Source of the DNA: Uloborus plumipes
Taxonomy: Eukaryota > Arthropoda > Arachnida > Araneae > Uloboridae
Direction of reading: 5' to 3'
Assembly (NCBI GenBank): GCA_038373865.1
Contig: JAXGGA010000020.1
Coordinates: 186,001-250,000, forward strand
Length of the DNA: 64,000 bases
Position numbers and translations under genes: made by a program. The notes beneath the pieces were generated by a model. That model saw nothing but the letters and a program-made list of their open reading frames with translations. It was not told where the DNA came from and searched no databases. Positions 1-13,494 of this stretch are shown in pieces. Numbering within the stretch: position 1 is the first letter of the stretch; each line of letters opens with the position of its first letter.

Positions 1-2265
1 TAAGGGGTAACCAGTGAGGTATTGACATTTTCATTATTTTACTTTTATTTCTTTGAATATCTAATGCAATTTAAGTTAACGGAATTTTGGAAATATCTAA
101 TAAATGAAAATTGAATACGTGCCAGAAGCGAATGTTTTTAAACTCTTGAGAGCCAGGAAATTCATCAAACTCGAGTTCTATTGTTTCCAGTGCCTACACG
201 AAAGATACAATTTCTGTAAAACTCTCTCATCTCTCATTATTCTTAAAACACTGTTTAATGGATGCTATTAAGTAAAGTGATATTTGACTTCAATCAATTT
301 ATTTTCATTTGTTCAAAATTTTGAAGTTGTTCTGTTCTTATTTGTTGCGTGAGAGCATGCTTAGGTTTTAACTCTGCAAAATCTGTATGAATTACAATCT
401 CAATTCGTATCTTCTACGTTTCAGTCGATTATAAAATGTATCGTTTTTTGAAAAATACCAAAAATACCAAACAAAAAAATATATAATGATAATAAAACAC
501 ATATATTTAAAAAAGGTATTTCTGAAAAATGTTAATAAATAGAATAACCGAAGTGATTCGTATCTGCGAGGTGAGTATTTGACTAAGTGTATTTACGCAA
601 AAAAGAAGACTGGAAAGTTATAAGTTGTTTAGAGTCGTGTCAAACACAAGCCGAAGTTGTGAAATTAAACAGGAGTATTATATGATATTGATTTCGTGTA
701 CTTGGTAATTTTAGTAATTTAAAAAGGAAACACCGCAAATATTCTAATCTGAGATCTGAAATCAAACTATGAGTGTAACTCACAGTCGAACACACTTTCC
801 TTCAGTTACTAAAAGTTTTGAGTCAAAACGTTCGGAGCCAATTCCACGGATTAAGGTCATTTCTTCTACCTCATAATCCGTGAGGATTATAAGGTAGAAA
901 AGTTGTGGTATTTCTTTCGTTAAACGCATGGCATTGTGCAGCACGCCAAGCGGTGATCTAGACAATAGTGGAGGTAAGACACCGACAAATCAATATCTTC
1001 TGCCACGACGAGTCCCAATTCACCTTCCGTCCCAATAAGAGGTGCAGTTGACATCTGGAGCTAACGAAGGAAGTGTTTGTCTTGTAGACGGTGTTGATTT
1101 GGGAACGTATCTCCGTTAGTAATCCTAACTAACTTTCGTGATCGAAGAATGTCTTTTCAATGCGTTAATCACATATTTTGTTTTTCTGGGATGACTAATG
1201 GTTTCATTAATAACGTTCATCAGTGCAATGGTTTCATTTCCTAGCATATTTCTCAGCTGTAAACCCTTCCGCATATGTTTGGGACATATTACTCTTACCA
1301 CTTTAACCTTCTAATGGTTCTACAGCTAGAAAGCGTTTGCCTGGAGATATGGAAAGAAACGATATTCCAGTCTCTCAGTGATTACTTGTCAAAGCTATTA
1401 CCTAATAGGAGCATGAATTGTACCGGAATATGTCCCCGCAATAAGAATAAATTTTGTGTGAGCAAGTCATGCAATTTTTATTGTTCTAACAATAGTCATC
1501 CCTTCAACAAGATTTGTCCTACATCAATAAAATTAGGTACTGTCTGATTTTTTTAGGTGAAACCTTCCACGTATGTACCCATGCGTCAGGTCTTCTCTGA
1601 TCTTACCAAAACAGGGGTGACAGGTATGATAACAATAAGGGGGAGAATAATAATAAACATTTTTAACCGTATCAAACAACGTGGAGCGGTGCTAGTTTTA
1701 AATTGAAAACATCCGAAAGTTTCCACTCACAACCCATCACCCCTTTTTTAAGTAGAATGGTTCCCGAGTGCTAGGCTCGGTTTTCAAGGACGAACAGTAG
1801 TATTACGTTTATTTCAAAAACAATCTTCTGATCAAAAAACTTACAATTTACCGCGAAATGTAATAAGATACCAAAAACGTTGATAAATGTACCAATTGTG
1901 GAATGACGAAAGTGATCTTACAGGTCTTCTTAAGTACCTTTACCGCGAACAAAAATATTTTTTGGGAAAATTGGAAGATTACATTAACAGCTGAAAAGCT
2001 CCAGGCTGTTGAGGAAACAAAGGGGTTTATTCTCCGTTTTACAAAATTATGTTCTCTAATTTTATTTTAACGTAATAAAATGTCAAAGTTGAGGTTATTT
2101 GTTAGTAATAATGGGCATTTAAAAAAATAAATGAAACTAATAATAAATATAATAAAAATAAAAATAAATATAAGAACTCTTTCCATAACGGGGGGGGGGG
2201 GAATTCAGTGGTGTCAAAATAACAATGTAACTCGTCACTATTTTAAATGAGACTTGATAGCTTCC
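1..2265. other. A/T-rich non-coding DNA
   Basis: No convincing gene is visible here. Short open frames lack splice context and resemble no protein I recognise. A very short Tc1-like relic lies near 1 kb and is listed separately. A run of G at about 2190-2201 is simple sequence. Confidence 0.6.
983..1051 (+). pseudogene. possible Tc1-type transposase relic (DES motif)
   Basis: Reading in frame from 983 gives NIFCHDESQFTFRPNKRC before a stop. This resembles the second-strand segment around the first catalytic Asp of Tc1-like transposases (family pattern F-S-D-E-S-x-F). No TIRs and no further transposase sequence were found around it, so it could be chance. Confidence 0.3.
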
Positions 2266-2269
2266 TTAA

Positions 2270-2841
2270 CCTGTTAACCGGGGAATTAGCTATTGCTCAA
2301 CTCGTTTCACAATGGGGACTTTTTTTTCGCAGCGATAAGTAATATCACACCTCAAATAATAAAAGAATATCGTTTTTAACTTATGATTTTTATTTATTTT
2401 GATAAAATATGTTATATTTTCAGCCATATTTTGTAGAAAATAAAAAGTACTTAAGTCATAAATTTATTACTAATAAAAATATATAAAACACTGAAATTCA
2501 CAATAAGAATATTCAAATCAGAAAGTTATTACTAACATGTAAGATACTGAAATGCAGACTAAAATGAATCCAAATTATGGCAGCTCGAAGTATAGATCAT
2601 GCAGCACACGTTTTCCCGTTAATAGCGCTCAAGTTACAGATTACAAGAACATGAAAATTCATGACGCATCGACAATATGATGGCATATATATAACCACTC
2701 TAAGATTTAATAGATAAGAACAACGCAGAACGTGATGCGTTCAATATATTACGATTAATTTTCATGACGAAAAATTTCGTCATGCCCATTGCTGTAGGCT
2801 TTTATGTATGACGAAATATTTCGTCATACCCAGTTAACAGG
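2270..2841. mobile_element. TTAA-flanked MITE (piggyBac-type target)
   Basis: The element is bordered by TTAA on both sides (2266-2269 and 2842-2845). Its ends are inverted: CCTGTTAACCGGGG on the left and CCCAGTTAACAGG on the right. A subterminal palindrome around ATGACGAAAAATTTCGTCAT occurs twice near the right end (about 2763-2828). No transposase frame is present. TTAA duplication is typical of piggyBac and Kolobok elements. Confidence 0.75.
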
Positions 2842-2845
2842 TTAA

Positions 2846-3610
2846 ATTCAGACAGTTTTAAATAAAAACTTGTCCCCCCCCCCGTTTGAAAAAAAAAAAA
2901 AAAACGAAGAATTAAGTATGCTTTTAAAAAATAAAAATGAGAAACATTCAGAACAGAAATTTTTGAGGGAATTTCATTTAATTTCAATGTCAATTGATTT
3001 CGGTTGCATTAATTTTATTTTCAAGTTTTGTTTCCATTGTCACTACTGATCGTTAAATAAAGTAACTCAATACCCGTTCCTTTGTATATTGCTGATGAAT
3101 GTCCTTTTTCAGGATATTCTAAACTGATTTGATAGGATAATTAGTTAATTCATTACTAGTTAACAAGACGAAGAGAAGAAAAATACTTGCATATTATAAA
3201 TTTTTAAGCTATCAATAATCTACACTATCTCTAGTAATTTCTAACCCTTTAAACAAATCAGTCATAGCAAAATTCATCTAAGGTTTCATATAAAAGATAA
3301 TATAGTGCGTTAACATTGTTTGATCAATATGAATTCAAGAATATTAATTTTAAAAACAGATTAAGGAGAACACGGGCAGATTATGTCCTAACTTGTGTGT
3401 TATTATTTGTGTGTTAATATTGTGTATCATAAAACAAAATTTACTTCAGTTTAAAGATAAATTTATCGAAACAAAACTCATACGTTGAAACATGCAAAAT
3501 TATGAAGGTTACAAATTGCTATCTCTTGTGCATCTTCACAGAAAAAAAAATCGATTAAAACGTTCATATATCTTCAAATTATTATTATTTTTTTTCTTTT
3601 CCAGTTTCTG
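2846..3610. other. A/T-rich non-coding DNA
   Basis: Nothing recognisable apart from a C run at about 2873-2883 and an A run just after it. Confidence 0.5.
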
Positions 3611-3940
3611 TACACTACAAAAAAAGGCAGATGAGGTGAGGATCAGGATACTAGCAGATGAGGTTCCAGTTTAAAACTGTAAAAGCATAGTGATAAACTG
3701 TAAAACTAGTTTTTTTCGTTTTTTACCGTAAAACTAGCAATTTTTTAGTTTATTAATGTAAAATTAGCCGTATTTTACAAAAAAATATCAGTATAATGCT
3801 GGCAGCAGAGGTTCAAGTTTAAAACTGTAAAAACACTGTAATAAACTATGAAACTAGCAATTTAACGGCTTACTACTGTAAAATTACAGCAAAGTTAGCG
3901 GTATTATACTGTAAAAACGACATCTTATTTTCGCAGTGCA
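3611..3940. mobile_element. ACTGTAAAA-rich TIR MITE, copy 1
   Basis: The ends read TACACTACAAAAAA and, inverted, TTTTCGCAGTG. The interior is made of short repeated motifs of the type ACTGTAAAACTAGCAATTT and AGTTTATTACTGTAAA in both orientations. The same architecture recurs at 54933-55418, where the terminal inverted repeats are clearer. It does not code for protein. Confidence 0.6.
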
Positions 3941-4082
3941 TAATGACTGTCTTGTATGCTGTCAAATTTACCGAAAATTTGGCACGTTCCTTTAAATGCA
4001 TTCGTGTTTTAGTTTTTTCTTCCAAATTTTTAGTAACTAATACCAATTTTGTGATACATTTACAAGTCAATTACAATTGGTC

Positions 4083-4370
4083 TTTTGTTTACCAAGACTC
4101 GTGACCGGAGGGTCCCGGGTTCGATCCCAGCGATCAAAGATTCACCTTCTTCATTAATGGTGGCTGGGGGACGTTAAAAAAGTCGTGGTCACAAAGTCTT
4201 CCAAGTAAAACGATACCTCTGGGGGAGCTGGGCCAAGGGTATGCTCGGCCCTTGCTCTGGTTCAGAAAGAACAGAGCGCTCTTCAGGGCCCTATCTCGGC
4301 TACCACGAGTTGTGGTAGGTAGGGGGGGACCCTGGAGTGTGTGGTGTTCACCAAGACAAACATAAAAATA
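4083..4370 (+). repeat. tRNA-derived SINE, 5' truncated
   Basis: An RNA polymerase III B box, GGTTCGATCCC, sits in a tRNA-like context (CTCGTGACCGGAGGGTCCC before it) that resembles the anticodon-loop to T-arm half of a tRNA. About 240 bp of relatively GC-rich body follows, ending in an A/T-rich tail near 4370. The A box and the 5' half of the tRNA head are missing, so this is a truncated retrotransposed copy and not a tRNA gene. Confidence 0.75.
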
Positions 4371-4611
4371 TATGTTTACCGAAAAAAACCTCTTCATTTT
4401 CAAAAGATAGTATTCCGTGTAATGTAGCCTTAATTTTACTTAAAAATGGATAACAGATAGAAAATATGATTATTCGCTCTCCATGCCGCCATATGGTGCT
4501 TATCGTCTCCAGAAAACTTAAATTTAAAAACGTGAGGCAGATCAAACCTTTCCTATTGTAAATTCTTCATCGCGTTTCCTACCAAGTCCATTGCAATAAT
4601 TAGGGGAATGA

Positions 4612-4616
<5 letters not shown>

Positions 4617-4689
<73 letters not shown>

Positions 4690-4693
4690 TATA

Positions 4694-4745
<52 letters not shown>
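4617..4745. repeat. (TA)n microsatellite
   Basis: About 130 bp of nearly pure TA repeat with a few single-base interruptions. It ends exactly at the left terminus of the next TIR element. Confidence 0.95.
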
Positions 4746-4748
<3 letters not shown>

Positions 4749-4770
4749 GGTGATTCACAAATGTATGGAA

Positions 4771-5240
4771 AAAAATAAACTTTGTATTTTTGTGCGTCTT
4801 ACCCTCTTATTTTGTGCCACTGTATGCACTGATTATTTGTGCAAAATTTTGGCAAAATATATTAATATTTAGAGGTCGCTCAAACGCCTTGAAATTTCGT
4901 GATATTGACAAAAACGTGATCGTAAATGATATCTATAGAAAAAAGTAGCCTTTGTATTTTTGTGCGTCTTACCCTCTTATTTTGTGCCACTATATACACT
5001 GTTTATTTGTGCAAAATTTTGGCAAAATATATTAATATTTAGAGGTCGCTCAAACGCCTTGAAATTTCGTGATATTGACAAAAACGTGATCGTAAATGAT
5101 ATCTATAGAAAAAAGTAGCCTTTGTATTTTTATTCGTCTTACCGTCTTATTTAGGCCCTTTTTATACACTGAATTATTCGCCCAAAATTTTAGTAAACTA
5201 TATTTACATTTAGGAGTACTTCAAATTTTGTGATAGTGGC
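4771..5240. repeat. 170-bp subterminal tandem repeat, about 2.7 units
   Basis: The phrase CTTTGTATTTTTGTGCGTCTTA starts at about 4780 and 4950, and a diverged version at about 5120, so the period is 170 bp. Units 1 and 2 are nearly identical through ATTTAGAGGTCGCTCAA; unit 3 is degenerate. The unit contains the inner inverted block that matches the far end of the element. Confidence 0.85.
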
Positions 5241-6253
5241 ACAAATGCGAACGTAAATAATAATAATAATAAAGTTACTTTATTGCTTTTTTATATCTCC
5301 GAAGAAAAAAAGCGTGCAATCACAAAATGAACTATATAGCTGAAAAACCAATGAAATGCAGAAAAGTATGAAAACTAATCAAATACGGAAAAAATATAAA
5401 AAACAAATTTAAATACATTAAATATATAGTAGTTCGCTCATTAATTCCTGCAATACTTTTTAAGGTTACATTTTTGCAACTTTGAAACCTTTTCTGTGTT
5501 CCTGTACCACTTGAAGAAGACACTGTCTTTGTTTATCGTCGTTAGTGATAGTCTTAACAAATGCTTCAATAAGAGCCATGCCACGCTCCGTATTGTCGTT
5601 TACAATCCTCAGTTTCTTTGGTTGTATAAAGCCTTGTTGGTAGCTATCTTAAAGATTCGAATGCTCAGGATCAAACAGCTGATATATTTTGAGTTTCTTC
5701 TTTACATGAATAAGGACGCTAAAAATATTCCAAATCATTTCTTAGTGCTTGCACAAAAAGGGTTGCTGGGAACCCAGCTCTTAGATATTCTTTCCCATTA
5801 ACGATAAGAATGTGAAAGAAATCACATTCATATGTTACGAATACCTTTTGTTTGTCCAGCTGCAAGCCATAAAGAATCTTTAACACAGATATAACACGAA
5901 GAACCACTCCTGGGACACGAAAACATACACCAAGAGAAGGTGCTCTGCTTAAGAAAATCGCACTAAGCTCTAGTATCTTCCTTAGACACTTTTACATAGG
6001 TCATCAGAAGTTGACTTTGCGCAGCTTCCATTACTAGTTGCACGTTGCTCTAAATTGGCTACCAACTCCTCAACCTCATCGTTTCTCACTCCAGGTTTAA
6101 AATTAGAATGTTTTATTCTTGACTATGATTGCTGAAATCGCTTAAAAAGCAGTATTGTAGATCCAATAGCAGTGGATGGTTCCACGCAATTACGTGTACA
6201 CCGCATTTGACATTGCACGCAATCAAATACCCCAATTTTACCTATTTCTTAAT

Positions 6254-6505
6254 TTATCGGTTAAAATACCGAGAAACCAAGACTAAAATAGACTTCAGTT
6301 GTAATTCCACAGAAAACACAATGTTAAAATGTAATGGCGGAAAGCACAATATAAAAGTAGCTTCCCTAGTTTTTTTTCCCAAGTTCAAACATGCTCCAAC
6401 TTTAGTACCGGCACTGCATGTCGTATCGAAACACATACTACGTACGAGCTCAGTAAGTTCCCATTTATCAAACTGGTTATCGTACAGCAGTATTTGCCGT
6501 AGCAA
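6254..6505 (-). pseudogene. transposase relic with MCFDTT signature
   Basis: The minus-strand frame reads WELTELVRSMCFDTT, then GACLNLGKK. From memory this resembles a transposase family found in many invertebrate genomes, with a motif like MCFDTTxSNTGxxxGAC followed by a Leu-Glu-rich segment and a CRHH segment. Here the CRHH equivalent is degraded (CFPPLHFNIVF). The frame is open for only about 84 codons; the surrounding minus-strand sequence (5300-6790) is interrupted by stops. It lies inside the 4746-7263 element and is presumably a dead copy of its transposase. The assignment rests on remembered motifs and should be confirmed by protein search. Confidence 0.55.
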
Positions 6506-7260
6506 TTCCAGTGCATGACTAACTTACTAGAACCCAGAAGTAAATCATCAATGCTTGTGGTCCTGATACTAGTACTGGTATGAAAATCGCCGATCCTCCT
6601 TCATTTTCCCAATATATTTTGCATAAGTGTTTCGTTCCAGTGAACTATCAAAGGAAGTCATAGATTTAAACGACTTTTGTAAGTTAACGGCCGATTCAGA
6701 GCGAATAGTTTGCCTTTACCCTTTTATGGACGTTGTCAAATCCTCCCCATTTTGACCCATACTTTGTACTGTAGCAGCTACTATCAAAGTGGCTTTCTGT
6801 CACTTATATTGGGCCCTGTCTAGAGTGGATGCTAGGTGTTTTAACCGAAATAAACTCATACACCTCAAACAACCGAAAAAAAAAAAAAAAACAGAAACCA
6901 CAGCCCGAGCTTGCAGCTGTATTTTCTACCCAAACGCAGGTTAGAGATGATGTAGCTTTGGAGCGGGGGGGGGGGGTTACAACTCACTTTGAGCTATTAT
7001 TTTATTGACTAATTACTTAGTAGAGTAAACTAACGCTTTAAGTTATTCCATTTTATATGAAGAATAATATTATTTCGGATAATGAAGCTATATACTCCAA
7101 CTCTCGAAATTGCTAATTTTCAACAGAATTCGATCGCGTTGAGCGACCTCTAAATATTATTCAATTGAGCTAAAATTTTACATACATTACATTCATGAAT
7201 AGTGTAAAAAAGCTGCGGGGTAAGACCAGAGAAATTCAAAAAAAATTTTTTTGAATCACC

Positions 7261-8033
<773 letters not shown>

Positions 8034-8077
<44 letters not shown>
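8034..8077. repeat. (TA)n microsatellite
   Basis: Short TA tract between two TIR elements. Confidence 0.95.
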
Positions 8078-8081
<4 letters not shown>

Positions 8082-9134
8082 TAGCGAGGCCTCAAGTCAT
8101 CGAACGATTCGCCGATGACCTGAAGGCAAACCTCGTTTTGCACTGGAAGAATTAAAGTTTTTAAAATTTTATTTTCAGATTATTTTTTCGGATAATTTAA
8201 TATTCCAAATAATTTTATTTTAGTGGTGCCATCTGTTGAGTAAACGATTAGGCGTGACCTTCAGTCATCGCTACAGATATCGCATCGGTTTTGTGTGCGC
8301 GCGCGCAAGTTTTTTCGCTTGTCAGCCATTTCAGCCAATCAGATTCTTTCACAGCTTCCCTTAGATGTAGTAAAGACTCATCGGCGATGACCCGCGGAAA
8401 TTTTGTTTTTACTGGCAACTCTCAGTTTTGGCGGATCGTGGGGGTTGGATGGGGAGGGGTAGAGATTTTTTTCTCCTGTTTCGTTCATTCTTTTTTATTT
8501 TTTTTTTTCAATTCGGTGCGTCACATTTTTCAAAAAAAGGGGTTGCGGTTAGAAAAATATTGTTATCTTACGATGGCGCCTATATGAGCTCGACGGGTCG
8601 AAGACAATATTGTTTGCAACGATAGTTTTGCATGGGGAAAACACTGTTACCTTTTGTGTTTTGGAACTTCATCGAACTTTCAAAAACGAATATATGTGTG
8701 CGTGGTTTTGTTTTTTTACTCTCTCTTTTTAGTTTCAATTAAAATGTTTTTCATAAAAAGTAGTGCGCGTTGCCGTTCGAGCTTTGCATTTCAGCAAGCT
8801 TGAACTTTTCAAATTGAAAAAGAAGCATATGTGAACCAAGATTTTTACAAGGTTAGTTGAATTTTTTAATTACTATTTAGTTTTAAAACTCATAAAAACA
8901 ACATGAATGATTTTTATCATTTCAAAGTGTACTTCATTTATTGTGTGAGGAGAATTTCCTGCTTTAACGGAAATAAAATTTTCGAAAACTGAAAAATTAA
9001 ATTTCGGAAACGGCAGTCCAAAATTTTCAGAAATTTCTTATCACAAACACGCCTGAGCGAAACATATGGTCTGGTATATTTCTTTAGGGACCTGAAAGTT
9101 AGCGATGACTGACGCTTGAAGTCACGCCTCGCTA

Positions 9135-9138
<4 letters not shown>
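8078..9138. mobile_element. TIR element, TCAGTAGCGAGGC ends
   Basis: The ends are TCAGTAGCGAGGC and GCCTCGCTACTGA, flanked by TA in a (TA)n tract. Behind them the ends share looser blocks: TCAAGTCATCG on the left, and TTCAGTCATCGCTA both at about 8262 and, inverted, near 9100. Open frames inside (for example 8291-8587) resemble no protein and run through poly-T. This is a non-autonomous element of about 1.06 kb. Confidence 0.75.

Positions 9139-9172
<34 letters not shown>
9139..9172. repeat. (TA)n microsatellite
   Basis: Last segment of the TA landscape that begins at 4617. Confidence 0.9.
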
Positions 9173-9180
<8 letters not shown>

Positions 9181-10726
9181 CTTTTCGCGAAGTTTTGTAA
9201 GTTTACCTGATACATAATACCTTTAAAAGTTTTCGGCAATCTAAAATCTATCAAGTATGTTTTATTACACTTGTTAATTTAAGTAAAAAATTCGTTTAAT
9301 AAATGTAAATTAAACTGGTAAATGTCTAAAATTTGAGACACCTTTTTTTCAATAAATAAATAAATAAATAATAATACTAATAATTAATATTATAATAATA
9401 AATTTAATGAACAAATGAACAAATCAATTAATGATTTAAGCAAACTACGGAATGAATTAATAACATAATTAAACTTTTGAAGTTACTGACTAGATAAACA
9501 AGTTACTTTTAGATGCTCGCACATGTTGCTGCTGTGATTCAGAGAAAAATAAGGACAGTACCAATTTCAGTACCGAATGAAAAAGATACATTCATTCATG
9601 GATGAAACCATTAATTTAATGAAAAGATTAAATGTAACTCTTATCATTTGAAAAATGAGCAGCAATTACTTCTCGGAATTTTTCAGAAACGTAGAATAAA
9701 TCAGTAAATGTGTCAACTGATTCTTGATAAATCTAGGAACACTAGTTGTTCTGCTATTTATGTTTGCTGATTTCCTTTGGGCTTGAAAATAAACGAATAC
9801 ATTTAAACTTTTTAAAGTATTAGGTTTGCTATTGCAATACATATGAACAGCAGTAAAAACAACTATTTAACTGAGAACTAAGAGTATTTTAGCAGTTGTT
9901 TATTTATTACATGTTTAGGAAGCTTTGATATAAGGCCAAATGTGGTCTGAAAACTAGTTTCCTTTTTCGGGCAACAAGATACATACGTAATATTTTTATT
10001 TGTGAATGAACATTTTAGAGGGGATAATCGTTTTTCTAAATAATTGGGCAGAAGAAGTTAAAATATAATAAGAAAAATAATAAATATGTTGTGTTAAATC
10101 CCTACTGTCCCTAGTCCTCTACAAACATTCGTAAACTATGCAAAACATTTAATGTATGCGAAAACTGAAATAGAGACAACTGCATTTATATAAAAATATA
10201 GTACGCCAATCTAGTTTAAAAATCCTAATCAGCATCCCTTCTTTCTATTTTTGGTTAAAAACATATTTTGTCTGCCTATAATTTGCATTTATTTATTTCC
10301 CTAAATACAAGAAGTTTTAATAAAAATTTATAAATATATCTCAATGAAACACAAAAAAAAAACTTGCACGCAAAGAAAACAGGTATTACGAAAGTTTAGC
10401 AAGATGATCAAGAAATATTTTTTTCGAGAAAATGATAATATTTTTGTCTTTTAACTTACAACGTGACTTTATAAAAAGTAATGGACGCTTTTCTAATTAT
10501 TTTTGAGAAAATGAAGAGTATACTAAGCGTCTGACTTTTTAACTGTTATACATTTGAAAAACATAAATGCGAGGGTTGTCCATTAAATACAGTTCTTACA
10601 CTGTTAAAACTACTGGTTGTATTTGGCACATGGGTAAAACGCTTGCAGCACTATCGGCACTCTGCAGGGAGCCAAAATAGTACCCTTAACGTGTGTGAAA
10701 AATTGGCACATTTAGCCAAGCATGAG
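9173..10726. other. A/T-rich non-coding DNA
   Basis: No gene seen. It contains AATA-type low complexity at about 9350-9410. At about 10570 the phrase GAGGGTTGTCCATTAAATA resembles a mariner-type terminal repeat, but I found no partner for it. Confidence 0.5.
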
Positions 10727-11512
10727 CTGGGGGTTAGGGTATGTCATAAAAATAAAAGTTTTTTTTATCAACTTGGTACACGCACTTTCCTATGTATTCA
10801 CTCATTTTGAGTTGATTGCTACAAAAAAAAGTTTTTGGAAAAAAATTTTAGCTACCGGGAAAACGCAATTTACATAAGCGTTTTTTCAAAAAATTCACTA
10901 TTTTCAAGTTGAAAACGCAATATAGCTGCGGGAGTTTTTTAAAAGATTGTTCTGCTAACTTAAATCCCTGTTTTGAACTCTAATGAACATACTTTCCTTA
11001 GAAAAAATGCAGTTAAATATACATTTCGTCTCTTTTTGTTTTTAAAAAGAGCAGAAACTATCGGTAATTGTTCCTACTGAAACGCGTTACGCTTTTGGTC
11101 AATCGACATCGCTGTCTTGGTTAGGTAGTCAGTTGTTCAGGGGAAAATGCCACACACATCTGGGGAAGTGACCCCCATTTTGCTTATTAACGCCCCCCCC
11201 CCCCCCCCCAAGATAACTTTTGACCATCAGCCGCGTTTTCACTAAAATGTCTTTCATCCTGCGTAAGATTTTTTATATTAGTTGCGCTTTCCGACAAAAG
11301 GCAAATTTAGATTCTCTCTTTTGTTTTATTAAAGGATGGATTGATTTCCACTAAAAACCTGGAAAGCAAAAGGCACTAATAATTTTAAACATCGAAGAAG
11401 TCAGACTTACAGTTCGACTCTCCCGAAAGCTAGTGCCGTCGTGTAATATTATGACGCGAGGAAATACCTTGGAATTTTTGTAGTATAGCTATACGAAGTA
11501 AACGAAACTACC

Positions 11513-12040
11513 TTGATATCAGTAGAGCGACCGTTACTTCAGTCAGGTTTGCTGTGTCATCAACCGCGGCAGTTGCTATCATGTGAAATAGGATTATGTG
11601 AGTGGTTGAAGGACATTTGCCTTCAACTAATTGGCAGTGATACCTCCAATGAAATGTCTGGCTGGAAAGGAGGCATGCTACATTATATCGAAAAACTCCT
11701 CCATTACATACTTTTTAGATCTTTCTTTCTGCATGCTTCACATCAACGAGCAGATATTAAGTCATAGTCGCAAAACTTGACGGATCAGCTTCTCCATAAA
11801 AGGAATGGATTGGAACTGTAGGTAAACTCTTTTCCCAAGTTGAGTTTCTTGAGAAAAAAAAAACAAAGTTTAAGCCAAGTCAATTTTTGGAGCCCCTTGT
11901 TATTATGGACGAAAATGTTGCTAGTCAGTCGATCAGTTCCGTGGAAGGCAGAAGCATTGAAGCTCACTGATGGCGGAACTATTTCCAGCCCTAATTGATA
12001 CTATTTTGTCAAATGCAAAGGCATTTTTACCTTAGTCCTC
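11513..12040 (+). pseudogene. transposase relic in left arm
   Basis: The plus-strand frame gives LQLIGSDTSNEMSGWKGG followed by a YIEKLL segment. This matches the remembered pattern of an invertebrate transposase family: a Gly-Gly-Asp-Ser-Thr-Asn type motif, then GWKGG and an E-K-L segment, usually followed by LHTNELPLRHL. The equivalent here is LHASHQRADIKS and then a stop. Further downstream LDGSASP, an IGTVGKLF stretch and FLEPLVI continue the match across stops. The relic is not functional. It appears related to the MCFDTT relic at 6254-6505. Confidence 0.5.
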
Positions 12041-12049
12041 AGAGCAAAG

Positions 12050-13011
12050 AAGAGTTAAAAGTGAAGTTTCCTGTATAAAAAACGGGTCCTTTTGGGCTAT
12101 TCCAGAAAATTTACTCACTGCTCTCCTTTACTTTGAGGATTAAGGTAAAAACGCCTTTGCATTTGACAAAATAGTATCAATTAAGGCTGGAAATAGTTCC
12201 GCCATCAGTGAGCTTCAATGCTTCTGCCTTCCACGGAACTGATCGACTGACTAGCAACATTTTCGTCCATATTAACAAGGGGCTCCAAAAATTGAATTGG
12301 CTTAAACTTTGTTTTTTTTTTTCAAGAAACTTAACTTGGAAAAAGAGTTTACCTACAGTTCCAATCCATTCCTTTTATGGAGAAGCTGATTCGTCAAGTT
12401 TTGCGACTATATGACTTAATATCTGCTCGTTGATATGAAGCATGCAGAAAGAAAGATCTAAAAAGTATGTAATGGAGGAGTTTTTCGATATAATGTAGCA
12501 TGCCTCCTTTCCAGCCAGACATTTCATTGGAGGTATCACTGCCAATTAGTTGAAGGCAAATATTTGTACATATGTCCTTCAACCACTCACATAATCCTAT
12601 TTCACGTTGCTCAGTCAGTTTTTCCTTTGCTGTCTTCTTCTTCTGGTGTATAGTGAGTGAGGTAGCGACCTCTACGCTCTTCTGTCACGGTCTTTCTTTG
12701 ATGATGCTTTTCCGAAAGCTACCAGTGTTCTCATCGTGACTAAGAGTGAGAGTGTTGTGCTTCCTGCTTTCCACAAAAATTGCAGTAAAGTTACTTCTTG
12801 CGATATTGGAACTCTCCTCTACGCTTGGGTGCTCGATAACATGCTCTTTAGCATGAAATACCTTTTTGCTATCGCACATGAGATGTTTTTTTATATTCAT
12901 CGAGATGGCATGCTTCCACAAGATTACCCAAAAGGCTATATATATTAGCAAATGCCGTGGTGGATGACACAGCAAACCTGACTGAAGTAACCGCCGCTCT
13001 ACTAATACCAA
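12050..13011 (-). pseudogene. transposase relic in right arm
   Basis: This is the inverted copy of the left-arm relic, again with LQLIGSDTSNEMSGWKGG (about 12490-12550, minus strand). It retains more N-terminal sequence (about 12685-13011, one open frame of 108 codons) that the left arm lacks. Stops separate the segments. Because the right arm keeps sequence missing from the left, the left arm was trimmed after duplication or the duplication was unequal. Confidence 0.5.
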
Positions 13012-13494
13012 GGTAGTTTCGTTTACTTCGTACAGCTATACTACAAGAATTCCAGGGTATTTCCTCGAGTCATAATATTACACGACGGCACTAGCTTTCG
13101 GGAGAGTCAAACTGTAAGTCCGACTTCTTCGATGTTTAAAATTATTAGTGCATTTTGCTTTCCAGGTTTTTAGTGGAAATCAATCCATTCTTTAATAATT
13201 AAAAAAATTAAAAAAAAAAAATAAATAAAAATAAAAATAAAAAAAAAAAGAATCTCAATTTGCCTTTTGTCGGAAAGCGCAACTAATATAAAAAATCTTA
13301 CGCAGGATGAAAGACATTTTAGTGAAAACGCGGCTGCTGGTCAAAAGTTATCTGGGGGGGGGGGGGCATTAATAAACAAAATATTGTTCACTTCCCCAGA
13401 TGTATGTGGTATTTTCCCCTGAACAACTGACTGCCTAACCAAGACAGCGATGTCGATTGACCAAAAGCGTAACCCGTTTCAGTAGGAACAATTA

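Noticed and set aside
4100..4140. Possible tRNA gene (GGTTCGATCCC)
   Set aside because: Only the 3' half of a tRNA-like head is present, no acceptor-stem pairing, and a SINE body follows.
6129..6518. 129-codon plus-strand open frame
   Set aside because: It is antisense to the MCFDTT transposase relic, which explains the sequence better.
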